NCBI GenBank assembly: GCA_001972305.1
Contig: BDDD01003379.1
Location: forward strand, 1 to 64,000
Length of the DNA: 64,000 nt
From: Cephalotus follicularis
Lineage: Eukaryota > Streptophyta > Magnoliopsida > Oxalidales > Cephalotaceae
Direction of reading: 5' to 3'
Shown piece after piece: positions 24,301-35,796 of this stretch. Numbering within the stretch: position 1 is the first letter of the stretch; the number at the start of each line of letters is the position of its first letter. The translations under genes and the position numbers were made by a program. The notes below the pieces were generated by a model that saw nothing but the letters and a program-made list of their open reading frames with translations, was not told the DNA's origin and made no database searches.

Positions 24301-25922
24301 CACGGATGAAGGATACAATCGGCGTAGAAAATCCCTTGTCTCCCTTAAACTGGAAAGTAGTACCATCGGGTAGACGAAAATCAACCGTCTTGCTGTACCA
24401 GTCCATGTAAGCATGATGTGCTGATAGCCAATCCATCCCTAAAATAATATCAAAGTCGCGGATAGGAAATACTATCAAATCCACATACAAGGAAATGCCT
24501 GCCAAAGACATCTCACAACCCCTATATACAGTATCTGTATACATGGAAACTCCGGCAGGTGTGCTCACATCCAAGGTATATGGCATGTTGTCTGGTGTTA
24601 CATCTAAACATGATGCAAAATATGATGATATGAAAGAGTGTGATGCTCCAGGGTCCATCAATACTCTAGCAGCAAAACCATAAATATACAGTGTACCTCC
24701 AACAACCGAGGTAGACTCCAGAACCTCTGTCTGTGAAAGGGTAAAAACTATACCTTTCGCAATGCCCTTGCCGGTGTCCCTTCGCTGTGAAGGCCCCGCT
24801 GCTTCTACCTGGTCCGGTAGGTGCTGTAGCCTGACTCTTCGGACAATCTCTCACGGAATGGCAAGCTTCCCCGCACCTCAAACACAGTCCATTCATCCTC
24901 CAGCAATCCTTCTATAAGTGGCCCTTCCGGCCGCAGTGGTAACAAGCTCCAGTCCCCGTATTACTCCCCTGACTAGGAGTACCCTGTGTGGCAGTCTGTC
25001 CAAATTTGTTCTTCGATGATTTAGTCGGTGAACCACTGCCTTGCCATTTCGAAGATGCTGGTCTCATCGGGCTCTGTTTATTTTGCTGTCCCTGGGCCCT
25101 CTCTGCTCGGTCCTCACTGGATATGCTCTCCAGCAGCCTCGCCTTTTGAGCGACCTCTGAAAAAGTAACCAGCTCCATAGCCCTAATCCTCGACCAAAGA
25201 TCCGGTCGCAAACCCTTCAGAAATCTCCATATCTTCTTTGCATCATCAACTACCAGATAGGGTGAATGTCTGGCTAGCTCCATAAATCTGGCCTGGTATT
25301 CGGCCACTATCATCTCCCCTTGCTGCAACTCAAGAAGCTCTGTCTCCCTCCACTCTTTCTCAATCTGGGGTACATAAGAATCGAGGAACTCTGTTTGGAA
25401 TCTCTCCCATGTAGCATCGAGTCCAACTGACTCCCACTTCACTTTGACCATCTCCCACCAGTGAGTGGCCTCTCCCCATAGACGGTACACGGAAAATTTC
25501 AGCTTCTGAGTATCGGTACAGTCTAGCACGTCAAAAATCTTCTCTAAGTCTTGAAGCCATCTTTCAGCAATCGTGGCATCAAGTTCTGTCCCGAAGCTAG
25601 GTGGATTCTGTTTCATAAACCTCTCGATGTCCCTTCCGAACTGGCTACCATCCTCTCCCGGGCAGCGATCGGGAGCTCTATGTTGTGGTAGAGCTTGCGC
25701 GTAATACTGGAGCATCTCCTCCGCACTGGCCATATTAAAGGCCATCTGTTGCTGGAAGTAGTCCGCAATCCGGGGCATCGGGTCCCTATCATCTTGGGGG
25801 ACATTCACTCCTTGCGGCATATTCATTCCCTCAGGGGCATTGGCTCCAGCAGCTCTAGCCCTACCGCATGTTCTCCTTCGGTCCAGTTGTTCCGATATGG
25901 AAAAGATGTCATTAGTAGTCAT
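21326..25922 (-). pseudogene. Element E gag-pol polyprotein, nearly full length
   Basis: Gag starts at 25922 (MTTNDIFSISEQ). The capsid core includes YRLWGEATHWWEM, and two zinc knuckles lie near 24945-24850; the first is cut by a TAG at 24912. A frameshift near 24795 precedes the protease, whose active site reads DPG (24647-24655) where A has DSG. RT has FIDD at 23642-23653. RNase H ([14 protein letters not shown]), integrase HHCC (about 22600-22460) and the DDE core (TMDFV near 22375, VCDRD near 22185) follow, then a tail that stops at 21326-21328. Further stops lie at 23864, 23573, 22415 and 21407. Four of the five stops sit where the paralogue A has Gln (21407, 22415, 23864, 24912), as C-to-T change would give. 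Confidence 0.92.
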
Positions 25923-26085
25923 CTCAAGGAAACAATTCGTTAATTGCCAAGGAAAATATTTGATTGGATAAGTTCCTTATTCAATTTAAGCATACATGGA
26001 ATATGCTCGATTACCACTATTGTAGTATCAATCATTTTGGTTGCCAAGGATAGTATCCCAGTGATAGCTTATAAAAGGAATATAA

Positions 26086-26097
26086 GCTCTGATACCA
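26086..26097 (-). other. Primer binding site of element E (initiator tRNA-Met)
   Basis: The minus strand reads TGGTATCAGAGC three bases after the 5' LTR. Confidence 0.92.
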
Positions 26098-26100
26098 CGT

Positions 26101-28620
26101 TGTCACACCCCCGTTTCCACAACATAGACAACATATAAAGTGGTAAGGCAATCAACAAAAATAATTCAGCTCATGCAAATAACCAATGAACAAATTTCTT
26201 GATAGCGGAAGCATATAACATAACTGAGCCGAATTTAGATACGCATCACGCATCCCATACTACGTGATGTCGAACATGTTTATAATAAAACCCAACTTTA
26301 AAGTCGATCGCCCATAAACGAAGTGTGAAATAACAATACAGTACGAGATAACAATAATAATCCCAAGTTACAATAACCCAATTTTCATAATCATTATTCC
26401 ATAAACCAGTACATAAATCAAGAGAAACTACAAGGTCTTCTCTTTAAGTCTCCAAGCATGCTCCATCTCACCAACCACTCCATCAATCTGTTACAGTAGG
26501 GGTTAGCCTTTGTCCTCACTCGGCTAAGTAGAAAGTTTATGAATACAGTTTAAAGTCAAGGTAATGCGTATCATGAATGAATGCATAGTGATGCAGCATG
26601 TCATGTAATTTTCACAATAAATATTTCTCCGTATATACATATATAAAAATATATGCATGTTCACCGTACAAGAATAACTCCGTAAGTTGTATCAACACAA
26701 GCAAAAAGTATGTGCCAAAAGGAACCAGACAAACAAGTCGAAATAACCGTCGCCACCTCCTGGCCCCAACGTCATGCACTCTTACCCTATCCCGTTTGCG
26801 AACGGTTAGAAGCAAGTCCTCCGTAAGTTGTTTAGCACGGTGGCTAACCCAATAGTCTCCGTATTACACAACACAATTCAAGCAATAAAGTATAATCACT
26901 TGATCAAATATATTTATTTAAAATATATTACTCCGTTCAAAAGTTGAAATAAGTTATAAAACTTTAAACAATACATTTGGATTGCATAGTCAATCCTTTA
27001 AACAGTTCTCCGTATTTGGGGATACTTCCCCAGCCATTTCAAAAATATATAAAATCATATATTTGACAAATATATATTTCGTACAATAATGATTAAAATA
27101 ATCATGCAAGCTTTTCAAAATGGTTAACACATTTAGAAATCAACCATAATGCAATTCACAGTAATAATGCAAACATATGCTCAGAATGCACCTAGGGTTG
27201 TTGGTAATTAACCTAGGCTTATCTCCTTCTCTAAAAGTCCAATTTCTACTGTAACAGTCGGCTGTTTTTCTCTTAACAATTGGATGGATCCCTGAGGCAG
27301 TCGACTGCTCTTCATAGGAAGTAGACTTGTTCATCACGAGTACCAGGCAGTCAACTGCCTTCCTTCGAAAGTCGACTGTTCTGGGTAATATTGCATACGT
27401 AGTCGACTGGTATTACATGCCAGTCGACTGAAAGTTTGAGTAGTCGACTGCTTCTATAGAGAAGTCAGCTGTTCTGGGTTAGACAGTGACAATAACTCAC
27501 TGTTAATTCACCCAATCAAGCAATTGAACTCATTCGCACATATTCAAACCTCAGAATATCATCCATAAACATACATTGGTATAAAACACAACTCAATTCA
27601 TGCATTATACTCCGTTTTTATCATAATTCAAATGACACCCAAATATGGCATTACATGAAAACCATTTCAATTCTCCATTCAAGATTCAGTAAGCATGCTA
27701 GATTATCTATCAACAATAACAATAACATCAACAACACTGTAATCCACGGCCAATAACTACACCATTCATTTATAACCTCATTTCACTTAAACTCAAAGTG
27801 CATGCATAAAACTTTCTACAACTACCCCTACCTTTGATTTCAAGTTAGAAATCGGAAGTCCACCTCTTTATGTCTCCTTTCCAGAATGCTTGAGCTTCCC
27901 AGTAGCTCCAAGAACCGTCCAGTAGCTTCAATCCAAGCTCCAAGCTTTAACAATGGAGGACCTCTCACTTCCTCACTATTTCTCTTTTAATTTCTCACTG
28001 TTTTCACTCTCAAACTCTCTGGTACTTTCTTAGCAGATTGTAGAGTGAAAGAGACGAAGGCAGGAAGCATTTTATGCATATCCTTTCTCCTTCAATCTCT
28101 TGAAAGGGATAAAAGCCCCTATCTCTCACAATCACATGCACACACACACACACTTGTCGTTTCTTATCTTTCTCTCTGTTCTTGCAGGTTCTGGCGTGGT
28201 GGTGCATGCTCAACACGTCTCATCTTTCTTCATATGGCGTCTGCAATTGTCTTATCTAGGGCTGCATGTGATCTTGTCACATGCAGATAAAACGGGGCAC
28301 GATCCAGTCAGTTTCCATTCCCTGGCAGTCGACTGCCTCGCCTGGCAGTTTGTGGCAAGTGTCACAATAGTTGGCCAGTCGACTGGTTCCTCACGCTAGT
28401 CGACTGCCTCTCCCTTTAGTCCAACAGTCAGCTGGTTTATTACACCAGCCGGCTGTCCAAGCTAGAATCTCCACAATTACACTTAGAATCACACTTCCAA
28501 ATGCTCTAAGTTTAACTTAAATTCAAGATATCAACCAAGAAATTTGCCTTTTATTAATTCAAGGTAAAGATTACATCGAGCATTACAATAACACATGAAA
28601 TTGAATTTCCGGGCGTTACA
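26101..28620 (-). repeat. 5' LTR of element E
   Basis: Length is 2520 bases, collinear with 18774-21291. GTCGAC clusters are at 27257-27470 and 28305-28453 (exact CAGTCGACTG at 28326-28335). Confidence 0.93.
28067..28077 (-). promoter_or_regulatory. Candidate TATA box, 5' LTR of E
   Basis: The minus strand reads GCATAAAATGC. In a complete element the 5' LTR copy would drive the genomic RNA. Position and conservation are the only support. Confidence 0.4.
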
Positions 28621-28625
28621 GAATT

Positions 28626-28997
28626 AGATCCTTCGGAGACTAGTATAGGATTCAATAGCAAGGAATCGGGAACTTCGCGAAGAGAAAGAAATTTTTTAAG
28701 AGAGATCATAGCGATTAACCAAAAAGAATTTTATACTCTCATATGTCAATTGGAAGAAGTGTATAGACAGAAGTTAGTAAGAAAGGATGAATGCTTTAGA
28801 GAAGTTAAGTAAGGTCTGAAAGTTTTTTTAAGGTGTATTTGGAGAGTCGATGGAAGAGTTATTCGAAGGGTTAGAGAAAATCTGAGGATGCTGATAAGGT
28901 ATATTCTAGAAGAGGTACTAGATAACGTAGTGTTAACAAGATGGGTTAAAGGAGTAGAATTGTCTAAGGCTAAGGTTAACTCATAAGTAGTAACAAG
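28626..28997 (+). other. Leader of element C, right part
   Basis: The stretch continues C's untranslated leader after E's insertion (the left part is 18687-18773). It is purine-rich with no open frame I can assign, and ends at the gag start ATGGCTGACGTC at 28998. Confidence 0.6.
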
Positions 28998-31723
28998 ATG
29001 GCTGACGTCAGAAGAGGTCCTGGTCAAAGAAGGAATGGGAATGCACAAGACAATGGAGAAGATAATTCTCTAAACAAGGTATTGAATCGATTTGCTCAAG
29101 TTATTGCTGATAACAACGGCAATAACCATCAAGCAACTTCATTAGTAAGGCCAACCCTAGAGCGGTTTGCAAGACAATATCCAAAGACCTTTTGGGAAAT
29201 GGTAGATTCTATTCAAGTCGAAGCATGGATTGAAGGAAACGAAAAGATCTTTTGAGCCTTGAACTACACGGATTGTTAGAAGGTAGAGTTTTCAATCTAT
29301 ACGGAGAAGCGGATCAGTGGTGGAGCGTGATCTAGAGGACGAAGACACGTTGGGAGATAGAAGCAATGACATGGGAAAGGCTTAAGGAAATATTTATGGA
29401 CAAATATTTTTCTCAGATGATGAAGGACAAAATGGAAGAGGACTTCCTTCTATTGGAACAAGGTAAGTCTGAATCGGTAGCTCAATACGAGGTAAATTTT
29501 GTGAAGATTGTTGATGGCACAGGATCTGCGAACCTATGAAGCGGTGTTGAAGGGTGTGATAACCAGAAGAACTAGCTAAAGCGGACGAACCAAGGATGAG
29601 GAAAAAGAAAGGTAGGTGAATCCTCTAGCTATAGCAACAAGAAAGGAAAGACCGATGGACAAAGAGAGGATGGAGCTCAACAACCTAGAGCATCGGTTAG
29701 AACATACGCCATGACATCTGAAGATGTGGAAGATTCTAATGACAGACATGGATTGGCTTTTGGCGAATCATGCTAATAGTGATTGGTATAAGAAGAAGGT
29801 TAAGTTTTCTATAACCAATCAACTGGAGTCTTTTAGCGAAGCGCAAAAGTCAGTAAACCCCTAAGTTTCATATCAGCAATCCAAGCTAGATGATTGTTGA
29901 AAAGCGGCTACGAAGGTTACCTCGCATATGTGGTGGACACCAAGGAAGAAAAGATGAAGATAGAAGATGTTCAGGTTGTTAAGGATTTTTATGCATGTGT
30001 TTCCTGAAGATCTACCGGGTACACCACTTGATCGAGAGATAGAGTTTGCGATTGATTTGATACCTGGAACGACCCCAATTTCAGAAAGTCCCTATCGTAT
30101 GGCGCTGACCGAGTTAAAAGAATTAAAGAATCAGTGCAAGAACTTTGGGGTAAAGGATTTATCCGACCGAGTGTATCACCATAGGGTGCACCGGTGTAGT
30201 GTGTAAAGAAGAAAGACGGGAGAATGAGACTCTACATAGATTATCGAGAACTGAATCGAGTTAACATGAAGAACAAGTATCCATTGCCAAGGATCGACGA
30301 TCTGTTTGATCAGCTCAAGAAGGCTCGATATTTCTCAATGATTGATGTGTAATCAGGTTATCATCAAATCAAGGTTAAGAAAGAAGATATACCGAAAACT
30401 GATTTTAGAACAAGATATGGTCATTACGAGTTTTTGATAATGTCATGTGGATTAACAAACGCTGCAGCTACATGTGATGAATAGAGTATTCAGCAAATTT
30501 TTGGACCAGTTTGAGGTAGCTTTTTTTGACGGCCTTTTTGGTATACTCCAAAAGTCAAGCGGAGCATAAAAGGCTTTTGACCAATGTGCTGCAAACATTG
30601 AGGAGGGAACAACTGTATGCTAAGTTCAGCAAGTACCAATTTTGGATGAAGAAAGTATCTTTCTTGAGTCACAAGATTTCACGAGAAGGCATTTTTAGTG
30701 GACCCTGCTAAGACTATGGCAATAAGAGAGTCGTAAAGACCGATGTCGGTAGTAGAAATACGAAGTTTTCTTGGATTGGCAGGCTATTATCGAAGGTTCA
30801 TTGAAATTTTCTCTCGCATTGCGAACCCTCTTACAAGGTTGACGTAGAAGAATGTTAAGTTTGAATGGTTTGATCAATGCAAAGGGAGTTTCTTGAAGTT
30901 ACTTAAGGATTATGATTGTACCATTCAGTACCATTCGGAGAAAGTGAACGTTGTGCTGACTGCTTTAAGTCGCAAGAGCATGGAAATTTTGGCATCAATG
31001 ATTACCATAGAAAAGGAGTTATTGAGAGATTTCAAAAGGTTGAGCCTGGAAGTTAGAAAGCAAGGAGAAGAAGATTATGTATATCAAGTCATCTCTCAAC
31101 CATCTTTAGTGGGAAGAATCAAGCAGTGCCAGTTTGATGATCCGAAACTTAAGAAGATAGCGGATGGAGGTGTTGAACGCCTATTTGTTGAGAGGAAGTA
31201 AGAGAAAGGAATTGTTAGGAACAAAAATGGTCCAAATAACAACTGAGAAGGTAAGGTTAATTCGGAAGCATCTACTAGTAGCCCCAAGGTGGATAAAAGT
31301 GTTATGCGGATAAGAGACGAAGGGAGTTAAAACTTGAAGTGGGAGATCATATTTTCTCAAAGGTATCGCCTTGGAAACAAGTAATGAAATTTGACAAAAA
31401 AGGAAAAGCTTAGCCCGTGATACATTGGGACATTTAAGATTTTGGAAAGAAGTGCATAGGTTGCATATAGGCATGCATTGCCACCAAGTTTCTCTCACGT
31501 TAACAATGTATTTCATACAGATAACCCATCACATGTTCTAAGAGTCGAATCAATGCAAGTGCATGGAGATCTATCATACAACGACCAACCGATGGAGATT
31601 TTGGATTATAAAGAAATAGTTCTGCTGGCCAAGACATTTTCATTAGTAAAAGTGTTGTGGAGGAATCGTGGGGTCAAAGAAGCTACTTGGGAATTGGAGA
31701 CAAGAATACCCTCATTTTTCTGA
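28998..31723 (+). pseudogene. Element C gag-pol, heavily decayed
   Basis: Gag starts at 28998 (MADVRRGPGQRR) and stops at 29253. Gag traces continue to about 29560 in shifting frames (DKYFSQMMKDKMEEDF). No zinc knuckle or protease active site is visible. Pol reappears near 29967 ([17 protein letters not shown]), followed by RT pieces ([19 protein letters not shown] near 30295, YGHYEFLIM near 30418) in which the FIDD box is disrupted near 30520. RNase H is reduced to its end (LLKDYDCTIQYHSEKVNVV), most of the integrase is missing, and the chromodomain-like tail remains at 31478-31723 (LVKVLWRNRGVKEATWELE). There are many stops and shifts. It is the oldest-looking coding copy with both LTRs visible. 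Confidence 0.85.
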
Positions 31724-31774
31724 GTCTGTTGTGTAACAATTTTTGAGGACAAAATTTTTGTAAGGAGGGTAGAA

Positions 31775-34127
31775 TGTAATGATCGGGATTTTCGTTGAGG
31801 TTATTATTTATGGAAATATGTTTGGTGGAGTATGTTGTTCTACATTATATGTTGCTTTAGATCATGTTTTATGTGTTTGGCATCGTGTGTGGTGTTGAAA
31901 GCATCGATTGCAAGGGATAAAGCGTTGACAGTATAGTGCAAAGCGTCGACTGCCAAGGACAAAGAATCGACGGTCTTGTTTAAGGTGGCAGCGGTTACCC
32001 TCAAGCGTCGAATGGATGCCTCAAGTGTCGACTGAGTGATTTCTTGAACGCCAAGACAAACTGGATAAAGCACCGACGGTTACACAAAAGCGGCAATGGT
32101 TAAATTGTAAAGATACGACACTTTGGACCCTTCCAACGCCGGTTAAAACCAGTGCATTTTCATCTTTGGCGGTACTCCAGACCAACGACGCTTCGCACGT
32201 AATCATCGGAGCTTTGTAAACCGGCAATGCTTCAATTTCAAGTGTCAGCACTTTAAACTGCGTATCAGTTGAAGAACCTTTGGGAAGACCCGTAAGCGGC
32301 GACGCTTGGATAGAAAGCGTCGACGCTTTTCCCTGTAATCAGGTGCAGAATTCTCGCTTTTGTGTCTTTGCTGAGTAATTATATGGATTGAGGGACACGT
32401 GTCAAGCAATGGAGTGAGGACTTAAGATATTTTAATGGAAAGGGACATGTGTCATCATGTTGGAGGTGGGGAATTAAGCACATGTGCAACTAAGGGGACA
32501 ACTCACATGGGTGATGTCATTTTGAGGCAAGGTGGCATGGTGACTCACCCTATGCTATGCTTACTCTCCAAGTTTGTCTCTTCTATACATATGTGTGCAG
32601 TTTTGGTTGAGAAAAGGTTGTTTAGGCTGAGTTTTACTGAGTTTAATTCAGCCAAGATAAGGAGAGAAGGAGATTAAAGCAAGTTAAGGATTCCTACTCA
32701 TTTTTTTTAAAGTATCAAATGTTATGTTTTCTTCTGATAATTGGCAGCAAATTTTTTTATTCATAACTTTCTCGTTTCTTGATAAAAAATTGAATGGTTG
32801 AATGTTTTTGAAACTTTGAGATGTCCTATAAAACCGTTATGTTTGGTATTTTCCTAAATTCAGTCAAGTTCTTGACGAAAAAGTATGTTTAAGATTACTG
32901 CTCATGTGCTATTTTTCATATGGGACCTGCAGCTTTAAAAATTCATTATAACTTCGTTTCTCAACCAAAAATTATGTACATTGCCTTTTTGAAATCTTTG
33001 AAATGTCTACTTTAACTTTTATGTTTTAAGTTTTCTCTAGAAATGACTACGTATATACGAAAAATCAGTTTTAGAAAAGTTGTACGATGTTGTTTTATAA
33101 ATGCTTTGAGCTAATCACTTAAAGAGTCAAAAAATGTTTTATGAAATGTGAAAAGTGATGAACTGAGATGAACAACTCTTGGATCCAAGATGGATGATAA
33201 ATGGAGCGTAGGGTGCTCACAGACATGCATATGATGTAAGGATAGTAATCAGGGATGGCACAATGCCCCGGTGAAGCATGGTTCAATTGGGTTCTTTATG
33301 TTTTATAACCCCTCAGTTATGTATGAAATGTTCTGATTCATGAGATATGATCAGAGAAAGGAAACGAATGTGAAATGTTCTAGTTTTATAAAACGATACC
33401 AAACAATGATTTTCAATGAGGTTTTGTTTTCAAGTATGGCAGTGTTATACACCAGAAAATGTATGATTTTGGAAATGTTCTGATTTTTTGAAAATTATCA
33501 GAAAAATAGATTTCGACAGTGAAATGTTCTAGTTTTATTAAACTAGAAGATGATTTTCAATGATGTTTTGAAATGTATGATTTGGAAACATTTTGACAAA
33601 GATTATCAAAAACAATGGATTTCGATAACGTTTTACGACTATGATTCTTATTGGGTTGTTTGAGCTCACTCCTTTCAATGTCTTGTTTTCAAATAAATTT
33701 TCCAGGAAATGGTTGAACGTGGAATTGCGAGCTTTAGAGGAAGTTCATAAAAGAAGTGTTGGAAAGGAAGTATGTTATGCAATAATGTTTTGTACAACTG
33801 CTTTTGATGTAATAAGTTAATGTTTTCCGCTGTGTAATGTAATATGTCAAGTTATGTGTAAATGTAAGGTACAAGAAGGGATTATCATGATGAGAGTATG
33901 ATGATTTTAAGGACTGGTGTTCAAATTTATATGTATATTTTTAATATTATGAGGTTATTGAATGCGATATAACATTGAGGTTGTTAAACGATTTAATTGT
34001 TGAAAGATGATAGGAAGAAACAAAACCATTAGATTGTCTAAACGGTTAAAGGTTACACCCCAAGTAACGCACCAAATCCTCGAAGCTCGCTTTGAGCGTA
34101 AAGTGAACTCGGTTCAGGGGTGTTACA
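31775..34127 (+). repeat. 3' LTR of element C
   Basis: Length is 2353 bases, from TGTAATGATCGG to GGGGTGTTACA, preceded by a polypurine tract (GTAAGGAGGGTAGAA, 31760-31774). GTCGAC-type motifs lie at 31900-32329, including a 16-base perfect palindrome. It is followed without a gap by LTR F sequence. Confidence 0.9.
31900..32329 (+). repeat. GCGTCGACGC motif cluster, LTR C
   Basis: Motifs such as AAGCGTCGACTG, AAGCGTCGAATG and AAGTGTCGACTG, and the perfect 16-base palindrome AAAGCGTCGACGCTTT at 32314-32329, are scattered over 430 bases from about 125 bases into the LTR. The other LTR (6948-7372) carries the same positions in more decayed form. Confidence 0.75.
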
Positions 34128-35796
34128 GTTTAAGTCCTTGGATCCTTTGTCCCCTGCTCTTTTAACCCCACTTCTGTTATGTTGTGCCCAGGCTTTCTCC
34201 TAGAATGTTTAGTGTTGCAGCAGCGCTAAACCTTTGTATATGCCGAGGAACCTTTAATAACCCTATAATGGCATTTTGAACTACACACCAGTGACCATCT
34301 CTTACTTTTTGTCATTTTTTGGGTTAATTATACTAATTGAAGGACACTTGTAAAGCTAGGGAAGCAGAACTGCAGATATTTAGCCTAATGAAAAGATTAA
34401 AATAATAACAGATGTCATGAAATAGAATGAAGGAAAATTGAGCACATGGGGTGCTACCATGGTAAATAATCATGGGAGAGGGAAGCTTGCACCCCAAGTT
34501 TTCTCTTTATATATGTATGAGTTGTGTTAGTCGAGGAAAGGTTATTTCTGCTGAGCCTTAGGATAATTCAACTGAGTAAAGGAAGAGGAGAAGAGAAGGA
34601 GAGTTTTGCTGAGAGTGGTTCAGTGTAGAGAAAGAAAGAAGGAAATTAAAGCAAAGTAAGGATTCTTACTCATTTTCTAAAGCTTGAAATGTCCTGTTTT
34701 ATTCTACTATTTTACAGCAACTTCTTTTATTCATAACTTGTTCATTACTTGATGAAATTTTGAATGGTTGAATGTTTTGGAAACCTTAAGATGTCCTCTA
34801 AAACCGTTATGCTTGGTATACTTCGGATCTCTGTCATTGTGTTGATGAAACTCTGTGTTTAAAATTACTACTCATGTCCTGCTATTACATGGAAGTTGGA
34901 ACTTTAAAAATTCATTGTAGCTTCGTTTCTCAACCAAAATTTATAAACTTTATACTCCTGAGTTAGTTGATATGTCTACTTTAACTTGGATGTTTCAAGT
35001 ATTTCATGTAAATGAACGTTACTGTATGAAATATCAGTTTTAGAAATGATGGACAATGCTATTTTTATGAGCGCTTTGAGCTGATCACTCAAGGTACTAA
35101 GAAAGGATTTATGAAATGTGAAAAATGCAATGAACTGAGATGAACAACTCTTGGATTGCGATCCAAAGAGGAATGATAATGGAGCGAGATGCTCATGGAC
35201 ATGCATGTGATGGAAGGATAATAATCGGGGAGTGCACAATGCCTCAGTGAAGCATGGTTCAATTTGGGTTTCTTTATGTTTTATAACCCCTCAGTTATTT
35301 ATGATATGTTCTGATTCATGAGATACGATCAGAAAAGAGATGAATATGAAATGTGCTAGTTTTATAAAAATATACTAGAAAATGAATTTTGATCATGTTT
35401 TATTACGATAATTCTTACTGAGCTACTTGAGCTCATTCCTTTCAATGTTTTGTTTTTAAATAAATTTTTAGGAAATGACTGAACGTGAAGATGCTTGAGA
35501 AAGAATTTATGTTATGCAATAACGTTTTGTATAAAATGTTTATGACATTATAAGATAATGTTTTCCGCTGTGTAATGTTCTATGACAGATCCTGTATAGA
35601 TGTTGATAATGAACACTATAATGTTAAGAACTAGTAGTGAATGTGATGAGACATAATTAAGATTATGAGAGTTTAATGATAATTGTTAGTAATAAGTTAT
35701 CTTGTTAAAATGGTTAATGGTTACACCCCCACGTAACGCATCAGATCCTTGAGGCTCGCTTTGAGCATAAAGTGAACTCGGACCGGGGGCGTTACA
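34128..35796 (+). repeat. LTR F, 3' portion (relative of LTR C)
   Basis: From about 34310 it aligns with LTR C (for example TTAATTATACTAATTGAAGGACAC, then the CAATGCCTCAGTGAAGCATGGTTCAATT block), and it ends GGGGGCGTTACA at 35796. The first 180 bases do not clearly match C's LTR. C lies directly to its left, so C probably inserted into it and F's beginning is left of the window. Whether F is a solo LTR or one end of a complete element cannot be told here. It has a TATA-like CTTTATATATG at 34505-34515. Confidence 0.75.

Larger units (their letters stand above)
18774..28620 (-). mobile_element. Element E: complete Tekay-type retrotransposon with few lesions
   Basis: E is 9847 bases on the minus strand. 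LTRs are 18774-21291 and 26101-28620, the primer site is 26086-26097, the polypurine tract 21292-21305, and a perfect duplication GAATT flanks it at 18769-18773 and 28621-28625. I count seven differences in the first 178 bases of the LTRs. The coding region is full length with one frameshift and five stops, the best preserved complete element here. It is inserted in the untranslated leader of element C. Confidence 0.95.
6882..34127 (+). mobile_element. Element C: Tekay-like retrotransposon carrying nested insertions
   Basis: C's own sequence is 5' LTR 6882-8974 plus 18048-18671, primer binding site 18676-18686, leader to 18773 and 28626-28997, gag-pol 28998-31723, and 3' LTR 31775-34127. D splits the 5' LTR and E splits the leader. 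A is inserted about 60 bases into the 5' LTR, so C's first bases lie left of the window. The two LTRs differ at roughly one base in ten where I compared them (around 6905 versus 31858). They are therefore older than the LTR pairs of D and E, which fits the nesting order. Confidence 0.85.
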
